A stretch of 64,000 bases of DNA, from NCBI GenBank assembly GCA_040766655.1, contig JAXGQB010000007.1:62001-126000 (forward strand), written 5' to 3'. The notes beneath the pieces are model-generated. The model was not told the origin of the DNA. It saw only the letters and a program-made list of their open reading frames with translations, and did not search any database. Positions 17,001 to 26,117 of the stretch are shown here, piece by piece. Every line of letters starts with the position of its first letter. Position 1 is the stretch's first letter. Both the position numbers and the translations under genes were made by a program. This DNA comes from JALOOB01 sp040766655 (GTDB taxonomy: Bacteria > Chloroflexota > Anaerolineae > CG2-30-64-16).

Positions 17001-18775
17001 CGTTGTGAGTTAGTGTTGATCCAGAGAATCAGGCCCGTCTTCTGCGCGGGCGTGCGGTCCTCACGGTACAGCAGCCAGCGCAGGAGCGCGCCCCTGTCCG
17101 GCAGTTGGGCAGGCGTCCAGCGTTGCACCACGGCAAAGTCCGCGCCGCGATAGTTGGCCAGCCGGGGCTGGTCCTCCTGCGGCGTGATCACCAGGCGCGC
17201 CGGATCCGGCGGGACCGCCGCTGCCAGGCGCAGTTGTTCGAAATCGCGCAGCTGCCAGCGCAGCATCGGCAGCACCGGGCTTGTCCCCAGGTCAGGCCAC
17301 GCGACGTCTATGGGCGCGTCGCGGCCCCCGCCGGCCAGGCCGCCCAGGTCGGAGAGCGCGCGCTGCAGGTCGGCCAGGTCCGTCGCCGCGACCTCGTGCA
17401 GGATTGCCGGCTGGCGCCACGCGCCGCGGTCGAACGACAGGGAGACCATCTGCGACACGGACCACGCCAACCCAATGGCCAGCAGCAGGACCGGCAGCGT
17501 GTGCCGGACCACCTGCCAGCTGTCCCAGGCCCCGTAGGCCACCCAGCCGACGACCGCCAGCACGAATGCAGCGATGCCGACGGCCAGGTAGAGCGAGCGC
17601 CACCCTTCGGGATTCGCCGGATTCAACCCGCTGGGAAGGGCGATCGAGGCAGCGAAAAAGAGCGCGGCGCTGGCCAGCAATAACAGCCACGGATCGCGCT
17701 CGCTGCGCCACTCATACGCTTGCGCCGACACCCGCGCCACCACCGGGCCGGCCAGCAGCACGAGGCCCAGGGCGATCAGCGAGAGATCCAAGGGATCGCG
17801 GCCCCGGCCCAGCAGCGCGACCGCGAGCGCGGCCGCGGCGCCAACTGCGACCGCCTGAGCGATGCGGTGGCGGGCGCGCAGCGCCCAGACCGCGCCCGCG
17901 ATGCCGAGGGCGAGGAGGAGCAGCTCGTTCAGCAGCAGCCGCCAGGCCATCTCGAGCGCGGCGTACTCGCCCGCGCCCGGTCGCAGGTCCGAGAGCCAAC
18001 GGCCGGGCAGATCGGCCGCGGCCGCCAGCCCTGCCGGCTCCGCACCGAAGAAGGTAGCGATCAGGGCGGTGATCCCCAGGCCTGCCAGCACGCCGCGCCG
18101 GTCCTGCAGCACGCCGGCCATCAGGACCGGCATCTCCTGGCGAAGCACCGCGCCGGCGGCCAGGGCAGCAAGCAGGACGGTGCAGGCGTTCGGGCCTGAA
18201 AGCAACAGCAGACCGAACGCCAGGCCCACCCCCAGTCCCCATCCACGCCGATCCCTGGACGACGCGAGCGCGGACAACCAGGCCAACGCGGCCGTCGGGA
18301 CGAGCGCATCTCCGACCGCAAGGCGGCTGCTCCACACGGCGAGCGGCGAGACCGACCAGAGAAGGGCCGCCACCAGCGCTCCGCCCCTAGACATGCGATC
18401 GCGAAGCCAGTAGAAGAGGAGCGGCGACAGGCCGCCCAGGAGCGCGGGCCAGAAGCGGGCCGCGCCGTCGCTCGGACCGACCACCGCGAAGGTCAGCCGC
18501 TGCAGGGCATAGAGCAGCAGGCTTACGCCAGCGAGATCGGGCGAACCGCCCTGGGTTCCCACGAGGGCCGGCAGGGCCTGAACGGCCTCCACCGGCGCGA
18601 GCGGGAAGGCGTCCAATGCACCAAGACGGAGCGCGAGCGCCACGATGGCGGCCAGGCCGTAGCCTGCGCGCTCCAGGGTGAGCCACTCCGTGACCGAGAG
18701 GCGCGAGGACAAGGGTAGCCGGGCCAGGGTGGCGGGCCGGCTCTGCTCGGCCAGTTCCGAACGATCAGCGAGCAT
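16997..18775 (-). CDS. GT-C fold (PMT/ArnT-like) membrane glycosyltransferase-related protein
   Basis: This 592-residue protein has about a dozen hydrophobic segments and an N-terminal loop LAPVEAVQALPAL, resembling the ArnT/PMT_2 acceptor-site loop but without the usual Asp-Glu pair, so catalysis is uncertain. The C-terminal 150 residues form a soluble domain ending WLLYREDRTP. ATG 18775 is chosen because it overlaps the end of the upstream YYY gene by 11 nt. The open frame upstream of it is antisense-like. The stop overlaps the next gene by 4 nt. The tight coupling suggests it works with both neighbours in one glycan-handling complex. Confidence 0.7.
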   Translation of the reverse strand: MLADRSELAEQSRPATLARLPLSSRLSVTEWLTLERAGYGLAAIVALALRLGALDAFPLAPVEAVQALPALVGTQGGSPDLAGVSLLLYALQRLTFAVVGPSDGAARFWPALLGGLSPLLFYWLRDRMSRGGALVAALLWSVSPLAVWSSRLAVGDALVPTAALAWLSALASSRDRRGWGLGVGLAFGLLLLSGPNACTVLLAALAAGAVLRQEMPVLMAGVLQDRRGVLAGLGITALIATFFGAEPAGLAAAADLPGRWLSDLRPGAGEYAALEMAWRLLLNELLLLALGIAGAVWALRARHRIAQAVAVGAAAALAVALLGRGRDPLDLSLIALGLVLLAGPVVARVSAQAYEWRSERDPWLLLLASAALFFAASIALPSGLNPANPEGWRSLYLAVGIAAFVLAVVGWVAYGAWDSWQVVRHTLPVLLLAIGLAWSVSQMVSLSFDRGAWRQPAILHEVAATDLADLQRALSDLGGLAGGGRDAPIDVAWPDLGTSPVLPMLRWQLRDFEQLRLAAAVPPDPARLVITPQEDQPRLANYRGADFAVVQRWTPAQLPDRGALLRWLLYREDRTPAQKTGLILWINTNSQR

Positions 18776-21494
18776 AGATGCGCACCCCATCAACGTCATA
18801 GACCCGCTTGAGCGCAGCGTCGAGGCGCTCCAGCGCGACATCGGAGACCCCGTACTTGCTGCGCTCCAGCGCGCCGATGTAGACGTAGTCCACCCCCCAC
18901 ACGTCCAGGATCCCTCCCAACTCGATGGGCTGGGCGATGCGGTAGATCTGCTCCAACGCCCCCGGTCGCATGGCGGCCAGCGCGTCGTACCCTTCGTTGC
19001 CGCGCCACTGGCGCTCGTGAAAATCCCAACCCAGCAAGGTCGGATTGCCCGTCGACATGGAGACGCGTCCTGCGCCCTCGGGGCTGTACGAGCCCCCGCT
19101 GGCCTCGACCACGACCGCATCGCCCGGCACGTTGGCCCGCAGCCACTCGATCGCCTTCACGTCCGCGGGGCGATCCCGCCGGAGATAGGCGAGACCATCC
19201 AGGGTGGGCTTCAACACCAGGCCCTCCGGCGTCGCCTGCGGCTCGAAGCCGTCGGCCTTGGAGGGGGTGGCGGCGAGCGGGTACCACAGGCCGGCCAGGA
19301 TCAGCAGGCCGGCGAGGGCCAGCACCGGCGCCTTCAGCCCGATCGGAGTCGTCCTCGCTGCCAGGCGACTCAGCCCAAAGGCGGAGGCCAACGCCAGCAG
19401 CACCCACGCCTGGTAGTAGAACTTGAACACCGTGTTCATGCGGCTGCCGAACAGGTCCCGCAGGTAGAGGAACTCCGGGACGAAGGTCAAGGCAAGCGCG
19501 ACGAAGACCAGGCAGAGCGCAAAGAAATCGGCGGCCGCCGGGACGCGGCCGGCCCACGGCACCTCGGACGCCGGCGCTTCGCCGGCTGTGCCGGGATATC
19601 GCAGAAGCGTCCAGGCAGTGCCGGCCACGGCCGCCAGGAGCACGGCCAGCACCAGGTAAGTCCACGGCGCATCGATGCGCACGCGGGCCACCAGTTCCAG
19701 CAGCGCCCCGATGCCCGGCCCCGACACGTTTGCTGCGATCTCCGGACGCTGCAGGAGCTCCTGCACGAAGGCGCGGCCCTGGGGCGCCAGGGCGACCACC
19801 CCGACGATGCTGCCGAGCAGGGCCAGCGGCACGAGCAAGGTCCAGGGCAGCACGCGGAGCATGGCCCCGGCCACGGCGCGGGGCCGCAGCGCGATGCCCT
19901 GCAGGAGGAGGAAGCCGGTTGCGACGACGAGAAACGGTCCGAACATCAGGAAGTACTGCCGCAACTGCGTCGGAAAGAGCAGATTGGGCAGGATGCCGCC
20001 CAGCTGCGACCGGAGCCCCACGTGGAACGGCAGGTAGGCCAGGTAAGAGAGCACGCCAAGGAGGACAAAGGCCAGGACCGCCTCCCCCACCGATCGCCAA
20101 TTCAGGCCGCGCACCAGGACCAGTCCGCCCCCGTAGGCCAGCGCGGCCAGCCCCACATAGACCGGAAAGTCCCACGTGTTCAGGAACGCCAGGCTGCCCA
20201 GCACGATCGCGTACAGGGATATCCCGGGGACGGCCGCGCTGGCGTGCCGCAGATTGCTGGCTATCGCGCCGTGCGCCGGCGCGACGGCGTCACCGGCGTC
20301 GAGCGGGTGGAGGCCCGTCGCGTGGCCGAGCCGGGCGATGACGCGCGCCAGGTGGGACAGTCGTCCTTCGTCGTCCGCCAGGCGCACCGACGCAAGGCCC
20401 AGCGCGTTGATCAGCAGGTTCAGGCTGGCCATGATCGCCAGCAGCACGAACGGCAGGGCCAGCACATGGGGATGAAGGTCGCCCAGCAGGAAGCTGAAAA
20501 ACGGGAACTCGTCGATGACCTCGACGCTGCTGCGGACCCCATCCACCGGCAGGGACTGATCGTGGATCACGCGGGAGGCGCGCCACCACCACCAGAAGCC
20601 GCCCGTCCATTCGCCCGTCGGCGGGCTATCGGTCAGCCCCTTGATGTTGAACCACTGCACGACCTGGAGCGGAAGCAGGCCGCGGTGGTACGCGGAGTCG
20701 ATGATGCCCTCCAGGTTGGCCATCACGCCGAGCAGCACGGCCCCGCCCAGGCCCCAGCCGATGGCTGTGCGGCCGGGCCGGCCCGCCTCAACGACGACCG
20801 GCTGCCCATCAGGGGGGCCGGCATCGCCGTGCACCCCGGCCTGCGGCGAGGGACGAGAGAGGGCCACCAGCGTGTAGGCCACGCCGAACGCGGACGTCAT
20901 CACGAGCGCATACCACATCGCCACGCCGAGGTTGAAGCCAACCTCGGGCAACACACCCGTGATGCGAACCAGGGCGGCCAGCATCACGTAACCGAAGTAG
21001 TAGTAGCTGATGCCATAGCCCGAGAGCCACGGGTCCTGCGGCGGGAAGAAGCGGCTGCCGAGGACACCGTTGATGAACGCGAACTCCATCGGCTTCTCGG
21101 TGCCGGCGATCTCCGGGTTGTACGCGCGGAACCGCGACCAGCCCGCGAGGACCAGCAGGAAGAGCGCCTCGGTGGCCAGGATCAGGCCGCGATTCCCGGA
21201 GAGCCACGAGACGATCGGACGGCGGCCGTCGTCACCCCTCCGCAAGCCGGCGCGTCCCAGCCAGCCGGAAACCGCGGCAACCACCGCAGCAGACACCACG
21301 ATGCCGCCGGCCGTGTTCGGAAGCAGCCGGAAGGTGGCGCCCAGCCACAGCGTGTAGGTCACGAGCAGCAGTCCGAGCACCTTCGCAAGGGGATAGGCCC
21401 GGCCGGGCAAGCGTGCGAACACGCGCCAGGTCAGGGGCAGCGCGATGAGTCCGCAGAACTGGACGGCCAGCCACCAGGAGATCACGGAGAACAT
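18765..21494 (-). CDS. DUF2298 / Chlor_Arch_YYY membrane protein, stand-alone form
   Basis: The 909-residue polytopic protein carries the motif SYYYFGYVMLAALVRITG, the source of the 'YYY' name, after the acidic segment AGTEKPMEFAFING and FPPQDPWLSGYGISY. Near the C-terminus come the family motifs RMNTVFKFYYQAW and a soluble domain (VVEASGGSYSPEGAGRVS). The family is confined mainly to Chloroflexi and Archaea and is thought to act in surface glycan assembly; the reaction is unknown. Unlike the next two genes it lacks an N-terminal glycosyltransferase half. A separate GT-C protein follows it with overlapping codons, so the pair resembles a split version of the fusions. Confidence 0.85.
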   Translation of the reverse strand: MFSVISWWLAVQFCGLIALPLTWRVFARLPGRAYPLAKVLGLLLVTYTLWLGATFRLLPNTAGGIVVSAAVVAAVSGWLGRAGLRRGDDGRRPIVSWLSGNRGLILATEALFLLVLAGWSRFRAYNPEIAGTEKPMEFAFINGVLGSRFFPPQDPWLSGYGISYYYFGYVMLAALVRITGVLPEVGFNLGVAMWYALVMTSAFGVAYTLVALSRPSPQAGVHGDAGPPDGQPVVVEAGRPGRTAIGWGLGGAVLLGVMANLEGIIDSAYHRGLLPLQVVQWFNIKGLTDSPPTGEWTGGFWWWWRASRVIHDQSLPVDGVRSSVEVIDEFPFFSFLLGDLHPHVLALPFVLLAIMASLNLLINALGLASVRLADDEGRLSHLARVIARLGHATGLHPLDAGDAVAPAHGAIASNLRHASAAVPGISLYAIVLGSLAFLNTWDFPVYVGLAALAYGGGLVLVRGLNWRSVGEAVLAFVLLGVLSYLAYLPFHVGLRSQLGGILPNLLFPTQLRQYFLMFGPFLVVATGFLLLQGIALRPRAVAGAMLRVLPWTLLVPLALLGSIVGVVALAPQGRAFVQELLQRPEIAANVSGPGIGALLELVARVRIDAPWTYLVLAVLLAAVAGTAWTLLRYPGTAGEAPASEVPWAGRVPAAADFFALCLVFVALALTFVPEFLYLRDLFGSRMNTVFKFYYQAWVLLALASAFGLSRLAARTTPIGLKAPVLALAGLLILAGLWYPLAATPSKADGFEPQATPEGLVLKPTLDGLAYLRRDRPADVKAIEWLRANVPGDAVVVEASGGSYSPEGAGRVSMSTGNPTLLGWDFHERQWRGNEGYDALAAMRPGALEQIYRIAQPIELGGILDVWGVDYVYIGALERSKYGVSDVALERLDAALKRVYDVDGVRIYAR

Positions 21495-21589
21495 GAGAGT
21501 GTCCAAAGCGCCAATGTGTCATCCAATCAGGAAATTATTGTAGCACGTGCGCCCAATGCGGCACAAAAAGCACATGCAGCGCCCGAAGG

Positions 21590-24500
21590 TCAGTCCACGA
21601 CGCGGTAGATCGTCACGCCGGGGTTGCGATACACGATCTCAAGCTCGCCCGCGGCGTCCAGCACGTCGAACTTGCCCAGGCTGGCCTCCGGGAAGAGAAG
21701 GCGCTCGAGCTGACCCACGTAGACCAGGCGCACCTGCAGCTCCTCTGCCAGGCGCCGCGCGGCCGGAAGATCGGTCGTTCGGAAGAACTCCATGCCCTTG
21801 GCCGACCGGAGCGACACCTGGTCAGCGGACCGCTGCTCGAACTGGTGCGGGCCGACGAAGGTGGGCAGTCCCGTCAGGCTTGCCACCCGCAGCCCGCCGG
21901 CCCGGTAGTAGTCCAGGCTGACCCACTCGTTGCCGACCTCGTAGCTGCCCGCCGGCGCCTCTGCCAGCACAGGCGTGCCCCGCACGTTGTCCAGCAGCCA
22001 CTTGATCGCATCGTGATCGCTGCTCAGGTCGATGCGGGAGTCGCCGGAGGGCCAGCTGTACTCCCCCACTGCCATGTAGGCCATGCCGTCGAGCGTGCCC
22101 ACGGGCGGACGCGCGCCGGGAAAGCGGTCTGACACCCGATCGCTGATTCCTGCGACGGGAAATACCAGCCCGCCTGCCAGGAGCAGGCCGGCTGCGGCCA
22201 GCCACGGCACGGCGAGCCAGCCCGAGACGCGGGAGGAGAGCGACCAAAGCCGCGCGAGCGCGAGGCCGCCAGCCAGGCCGAGAAGGATGGACGCGGGCAC
22301 GGAGAACTTGAACACCGTGTTCATCCGGCGCCAGTCGCCTCCGTCCAGGAAGTCGCGCAGGTAGACGAGCTCGGTTCCTGCCACCACGGCCAGGCCGGCC
22401 GCCAGCAGGAGCGCGGCAAACGCGCGGCCAGGGTCCGCCGCGCGGTCGAGCATCGATGGCAGGACCAGGCACAGCGGCAGCCCCGCGAGCGCGACGGTGG
22501 GCCGGCCCAGCGCGGCCAGGAGCACGGCCAGGGCCACGAGGCCCAGCGCGCCGAACAGCCAGGCCCTGCCCGGCCTGCCATGGGCCGGCCCGCGCGCCTC
22601 GGCCGACACGCGACGGACCAGCCACTCGACGAAACCGAAGCTGGCGCCAAGGAAGAGAAACAACCCCCAGACCAGGAGCCAGGACCGGAGATCGCTGCCG
22701 TCGCGCACCCAGGCAAGATAGCGGGCGAGGCCCCCGGCCCCGTTGTCGCCGACCTGGGCCTGGTAGTTGGCATAGAAGGGCGCGTAGGCGGCGACCGCGG
22801 CGAGGATGACCACGGCAGCGATGCACGCTGCAAGGATCAGCCCCTTCACCCGGTCGCCCACCGACCGCGCAGCGCGCCAGCCGGCCAGCAGGAAGGCCCC
22901 CAGGACGACCACCGCGTACGTCGGGAGGTCCCAGGTGTTGATCGCGCCGATCGCGCCCAGCGCAAGGGCCAGTGCAGCCAGCAAGGCCAGCCGCAGCACA
23001 ACGCGCTCGGGGGGGCGAGCGAACCAGGCAGATGCGAGGCCCAGGACGACCAGCCCAAACGGCATGGAGATGAGATGCGGGTGCAGGTCCGCGAAGGTGA
23101 AGGTCCAGAGCGGGAACTCGTTGATCGTGTACGGGATGACGCGGCTCGCAGCCCAGTAGTCAAACGGCTGTACGCCAACGCCAGACAGGACGTCCGCCGT
23201 CGCGGCCAGGGCCCACTCGAGCCCCGTGAGGTTGCCGATGCAGAGCACCAGCAGGACCGCCAGCCCTCCGACCACGGCAGGGCGAACGCTGCGGCGTCCG
23301 GCGCCGCCCCACCAGGCCAGGTTGTAGGCGGTGCTGAAGGCCCCGACAGCCGTCATGGCAAAGAGCGCGGGAACGGCCAGGTTGAAGGCAACCTCGGTGG
23401 CGATGCCGCTCAGCCTGATGGGCAGGCCGACCAGGTAGAGGCCGTAGTAGTAGTAGTTGATCGTCCCGCCCGCGAAGTAGGGGTCGTACGGCGGGAAGAC
23501 CGGGCTGCGCAGGGTGGCGTTCAGGAAGGCGGATTCCATGAACTTCTCGCCGCCGTTCCACGGATGCCACAGGTCGGGATTCAGCAGGCGCACGCCGACG
23601 AAGAGGAGGTAGGCGCCCGCGAAGAGCGCCTCCTGGCCCAGGATGAGACGCCCGCGTGCCCGCCAGAAGTGCGCCATGGCGGGCCATTGGGCCGCCCAGC
23701 GCAGCCGCGCCAGCACCACCAGGGCCAGGAGCAGGATCAGCAGCGGGCCGAGTGAATTGAGCCACAGGCCGAGGCTGACGCCCATCCAGTGGATCCAGCC
23801 GACGAGCAGCCATCCCGCCGCCCGGCTGAGCGCATGTCCCCGATCTGCCAGGCCCGGGGCGAGGGGGAAGAGCAACGGCCAGGCGATCCAGCCGAACAGT
23901 GCGATCACGAACCACCACAGCAGGGTCGCCACAATCGGAGATTCGCTGGCGAGCCGGTTCCAGCGGAAGTCCGTCACGTCCGGCAGCGATTCCACCGGAA
24001 CGGGGAGCGACAGCGACGGCTCCGGCCCCTGCGCTGCCCGCGCCAGGCTGGCGAGTCCCGCAGGGCGATGGCTCGACACTGCCGGGCGTGGCAGGACGCC
24101 CGCGTTGGCGGCCGGCCCTGCGGGCAGAAATCGCTCCAGCCGAGCGGCCAGCTCTGCTGACGTGAGTCGCCCCGTGTTGCGGAAGATCAGCGTCCGCGGG
24201 TGATCGTACACGCTGAAGCTCTCGTCCGCGCGGTCGTCGCGAATCGTGATAGGACCGATACGGGGGTAGGCCGTGAACGTCGCGACCAACTCGTAGCCCA
24301 GCTCGCCCGCGAAGAGCTGGCGGTAGTAGGCCGAGGTCATGGGATAGCGGCCGGCCAGGCGCGCCACGGGCGCGTAGGCACGCGGGCTGGCAATGGCCAG
24401 GATGTCGCCGCTGGCGAGCTCCTCGGCGAACCGCCCGACCTTCTCCCGGTCGTCCGGGTCCCACACCGGCAGCTCCGCCCGCTCATAGAACCTGATCGGC

Positions 24501-26113
24501 GGCCGATCCGGGATCTCGTCCATGGTCAGGGGCAGCGCGTCGTCCCACGCCTCGCTGAGGACCTTCGCGCCGGCAGGGACGTTGCTGTAGATCCAGCGGG
24601 AGGCCTCGATCCAGGGGTGCTCCTGGCGGTAGACGTTCGTGAACGCGACCGCCCAGACGGCTGCGAGGAGCAGCGTGACGGCCGCGCCGGCAGCCCAAAC
24701 CCGCCGCCCGAGCCGGTCCCACCGCCGCACCAGCCAGGCGCGGCCCGCAAGAGCAAGCACCGCGCCGAACGCCAGGAGGAACGGCAGCAGGGGCGCCATG
24801 TAGCGCAGGAACTTCGTGTGGAAGCCGCCGGTCGCCAGGAAATATGGGAACGCCCACGCCAGAAGCACGGTCGCAGCGACGCTCGCACGGCCGAAGCCGA
24901 AGCGCAGCGCGGCCCACACCAGCCCCGCCCAGGCGACGATGCCCAGCGGCCATGTCAGGCCCCACTGGCTGAGCTGCCGGACGAAATACCAGTAGGGGAT
25001 CGTGCCGATGTACTGGCGCGTGTAGGGGGCGTCCATCGCGCCGCTGACCATGGCATTCTGAGACACGATCTGCCCGACGTACGAGTTGAATTCGAGCAGG
25101 GCAAACGGATTGGTGATAGCAAACGTGAGGAACGCGATCAGGCCGACGGGGAGCACGCGGCGCGCAAACGCCCAGGAACGGCCGAGCAGCTGTGCCAGCC
25201 ACGGCCCCGAGGCAGGGCGGGCAAGGCCTGGCGGCGCAAGGAGCGCGGCGACCAACAGGGGGATCGCCAGCAGCACCGCGCTGAACTTCGACCCCACCGC
25301 CAGGCCCGCGGCCACGCCGGCCGCGGGCCACACAAGGCGGCCGCCCTCCTCCGCGTAACGCGCGGCGAGCGCAACGGTGGCGGCGATGAAGAAGGTGAGC
25401 AGCGCGTCGACCGCAGCGTAGTGGCTGAGCTGGATCGGGAGCACCGCCACCGCGTAGGCGGCCGCGGCCAGGAGACCGGCGGCGTACGGGGCCGGGCCAT
25501 CTGTGTTCCGATCGTTTCCGCCCTGCCCCGCCATGCGGCGTGCGAGCCGCACGGCCATGGCGTAGACCAGCAGCAGCGTGCCCAGGTCCGCGAACGCGGA
25601 GATGGCGCGGCCCACCAGCGTCAGGTGGCTGTAGTCGGCCAGATGCTGGAGAACGGGGACCGGGGACTGGGGACTGGGAACTGGGGACTGGAGACCGGGG
25701 ATGGGTGCCCACTCCCCGGTCCCCAATCCCCAATCCCCTCTACCCAAGGCGGCGGCCACGTTCGCCACGCCCAGCAGCAGGTAGAGCGGAAAGTGGCCGT
25801 ACGCGTAGTTGCGCACCTTGCCCGCGTTCTCGCCCGCATCCGGGGACCAGCGCAACGGGTTCAGCGGGGAGCGGGCGGGATCGAGCGCTGCACCTAGCTC
25901 CCCCAGGAAGGCGTTGGGCCCATCGGCGCCCGGCTCGCCGGAAGGCCAGCGCATCGTGCTGGCGACCCACACGATGAAGCGCTCGTCGGGGTGCATGTGC
26001 TGATACCGATCCCAGTTGATGTCGGTCAGGCGCAGCACCGCGCCGAGCAGAACCAGCGCCGCGAGAAGCGCGACGCGAACCGCCCGGCGGTTGAGAAGTC
26101 GGGTCACCAGCAC
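21590..26113 (-). CDS. Fusion of PMT/ArnT-like glycosyltransferase and DUF2298 YYY domain
   Basis: The 1507-residue protein begins with a GT-C/PMT_2-like half (about 1-650). Its first loop HMHPDERFIVWVAS holds the Asp-Glu pair expected to bind a polyprenyl-phosphate sugar donor. The second half (about 720-1507) is a full DUF2298 domain with TINYYYYGLYLVGLPIRLSG and RRMNTVFKFSVPA. About 25 to 30 membrane segments are expected. A repeat-derived linker (GDWGLGTGEW... QSPVPSPQSPVP) is inserted near residue 130. The start is only 4 nt from the end of the next homologous gene at 26118, so they form a tandem pair. Its role in lipid-linked or surface glycan synthesis is inferred. Confidence 0.82.
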   Translation of the reverse strand: MLVTRLLNRRAVRVALLAALVLLGAVLRLTDINWDRYQHMHPDERFIVWVASTMRWPSGEPGADGPNAFLGELGAALDPARSPLNPLRWSPDAGENAGKVRNYAYGHFPLYLLLGVANVAAALGRGDWGLGTGEWAPIPGLQSPVPSPQSPVPVLQHLADYSHLTLVGRAISAFADLGTLLLVYAMAVRLARRMAGQGGNDRNTDGPAPYAAGLLAAAAYAVAVLPIQLSHYAAVDALLTFFIAATVALAARYAEEGGRLVWPAAGVAAGLAVGSKFSAVLLAIPLLVAALLAPPGLARPASGPWLAQLLGRSWAFARRVLPVGLIAFLTFAITNPFALLEFNSYVGQIVSQNAMVSGAMDAPYTRQYIGTIPYWYFVRQLSQWGLTWPLGIVAWAGLVWAALRFGFGRASVAATVLLAWAFPYFLATGGFHTKFLRYMAPLLPFLLAFGAVLALAGRAWLVRRWDRLGRRVWAAGAAVTLLLAAVWAVAFTNVYRQEHPWIEASRWIYSNVPAGAKVLSEAWDDALPLTMDEIPDRPPIRFYERAELPVWDPDDREKVGRFAEELASGDILAIASPRAYAPVARLAGRYPMTSAYYRQLFAGELGYELVATFTAYPRIGPITIRDDRADESFSVYDHPRTLIFRNTGRLTSAELAARLERFLPAGPAANAGVLPRPAVSSHRPAGLASLARAAQGPEPSLSLPVPVESLPDVTDFRWNRLASESPIVATLLWWFVIALFGWIAWPLLFPLAPGLADRGHALSRAAGWLLVGWIHWMGVSLGLWLNSLGPLLILLLALVVLARLRWAAQWPAMAHFWRARGRLILGQEALFAGAYLLFVGVRLLNPDLWHPWNGGEKFMESAFLNATLRSPVFPPYDPYFAGGTINYYYYGLYLVGLPIRLSGIATEVAFNLAVPALFAMTAVGAFSTAYNLAWWGGAGRRSVRPAVVGGLAVLLVLCIGNLTGLEWALAATADVLSGVGVQPFDYWAASRVIPYTINEFPLWTFTFADLHPHLISMPFGLVVLGLASAWFARPPERVVLRLALLAALALALGAIGAINTWDLPTYAVVVLGAFLLAGWRAARSVGDRVKGLILAACIAAVVILAAVAAYAPFYANYQAQVGDNGAGGLARYLAWVRDGSDLRSWLLVWGLFLFLGASFGFVEWLVRRVSAEARGPAHGRPGRAWLFGALGLVALAVLLAALGRPTVALAGLPLCLVLPSMLDRAADPGRAFAALLLAAGLAVVAGTELVYLRDFLDGGDWRRMNTVFKFSVPASILLGLAGGLALARLWSLSSRVSGWLAVPWLAAAGLLLAGGLVFPVAGISDRVSDRFPGARPPVGTLDGMAYMAVGEYSWPSGDSRIDLSSDHDAIKWLLDNVRGTPVLAEAPAGSYEVGNEWVSLDYYRAGGLRVASLTGLPTFVGPHQFEQRSADQVSLRSAKGMEFFRTTDLPAARRLAEELQVRLVYVGQLERLLFPEASLGKFDVLDAAGELEIVYRNPGVTIYRVVD
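25651..25740. repeat. GGGGACTGG-type inverted low-complexity element inserted in a coding sequence
   Basis: The plus strand holds several copies of GGGGACYGG (25655-25700), a 10-nt centre, then the complementary array ACTCCCCGGTCCCCAATCCCC (to 25740). This is the intergenic-type GGGGA-rich repeat common in cyanobacteria and Chloroflexi genomes. Here it lies inside the glycosyltransferase frame, which stays open through it. Confidence 0.85.
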
Positions 26114-26117
26114 GGCC

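Noticed and set aside
18678..21608. Open frame of nearly 3 kb on the plus strand
   Set aside because: It lies exactly antisense to the YYY gene, has no family motifs and a charged His/Arg/Gln-rich composition typical of GC-rich shadow frames.
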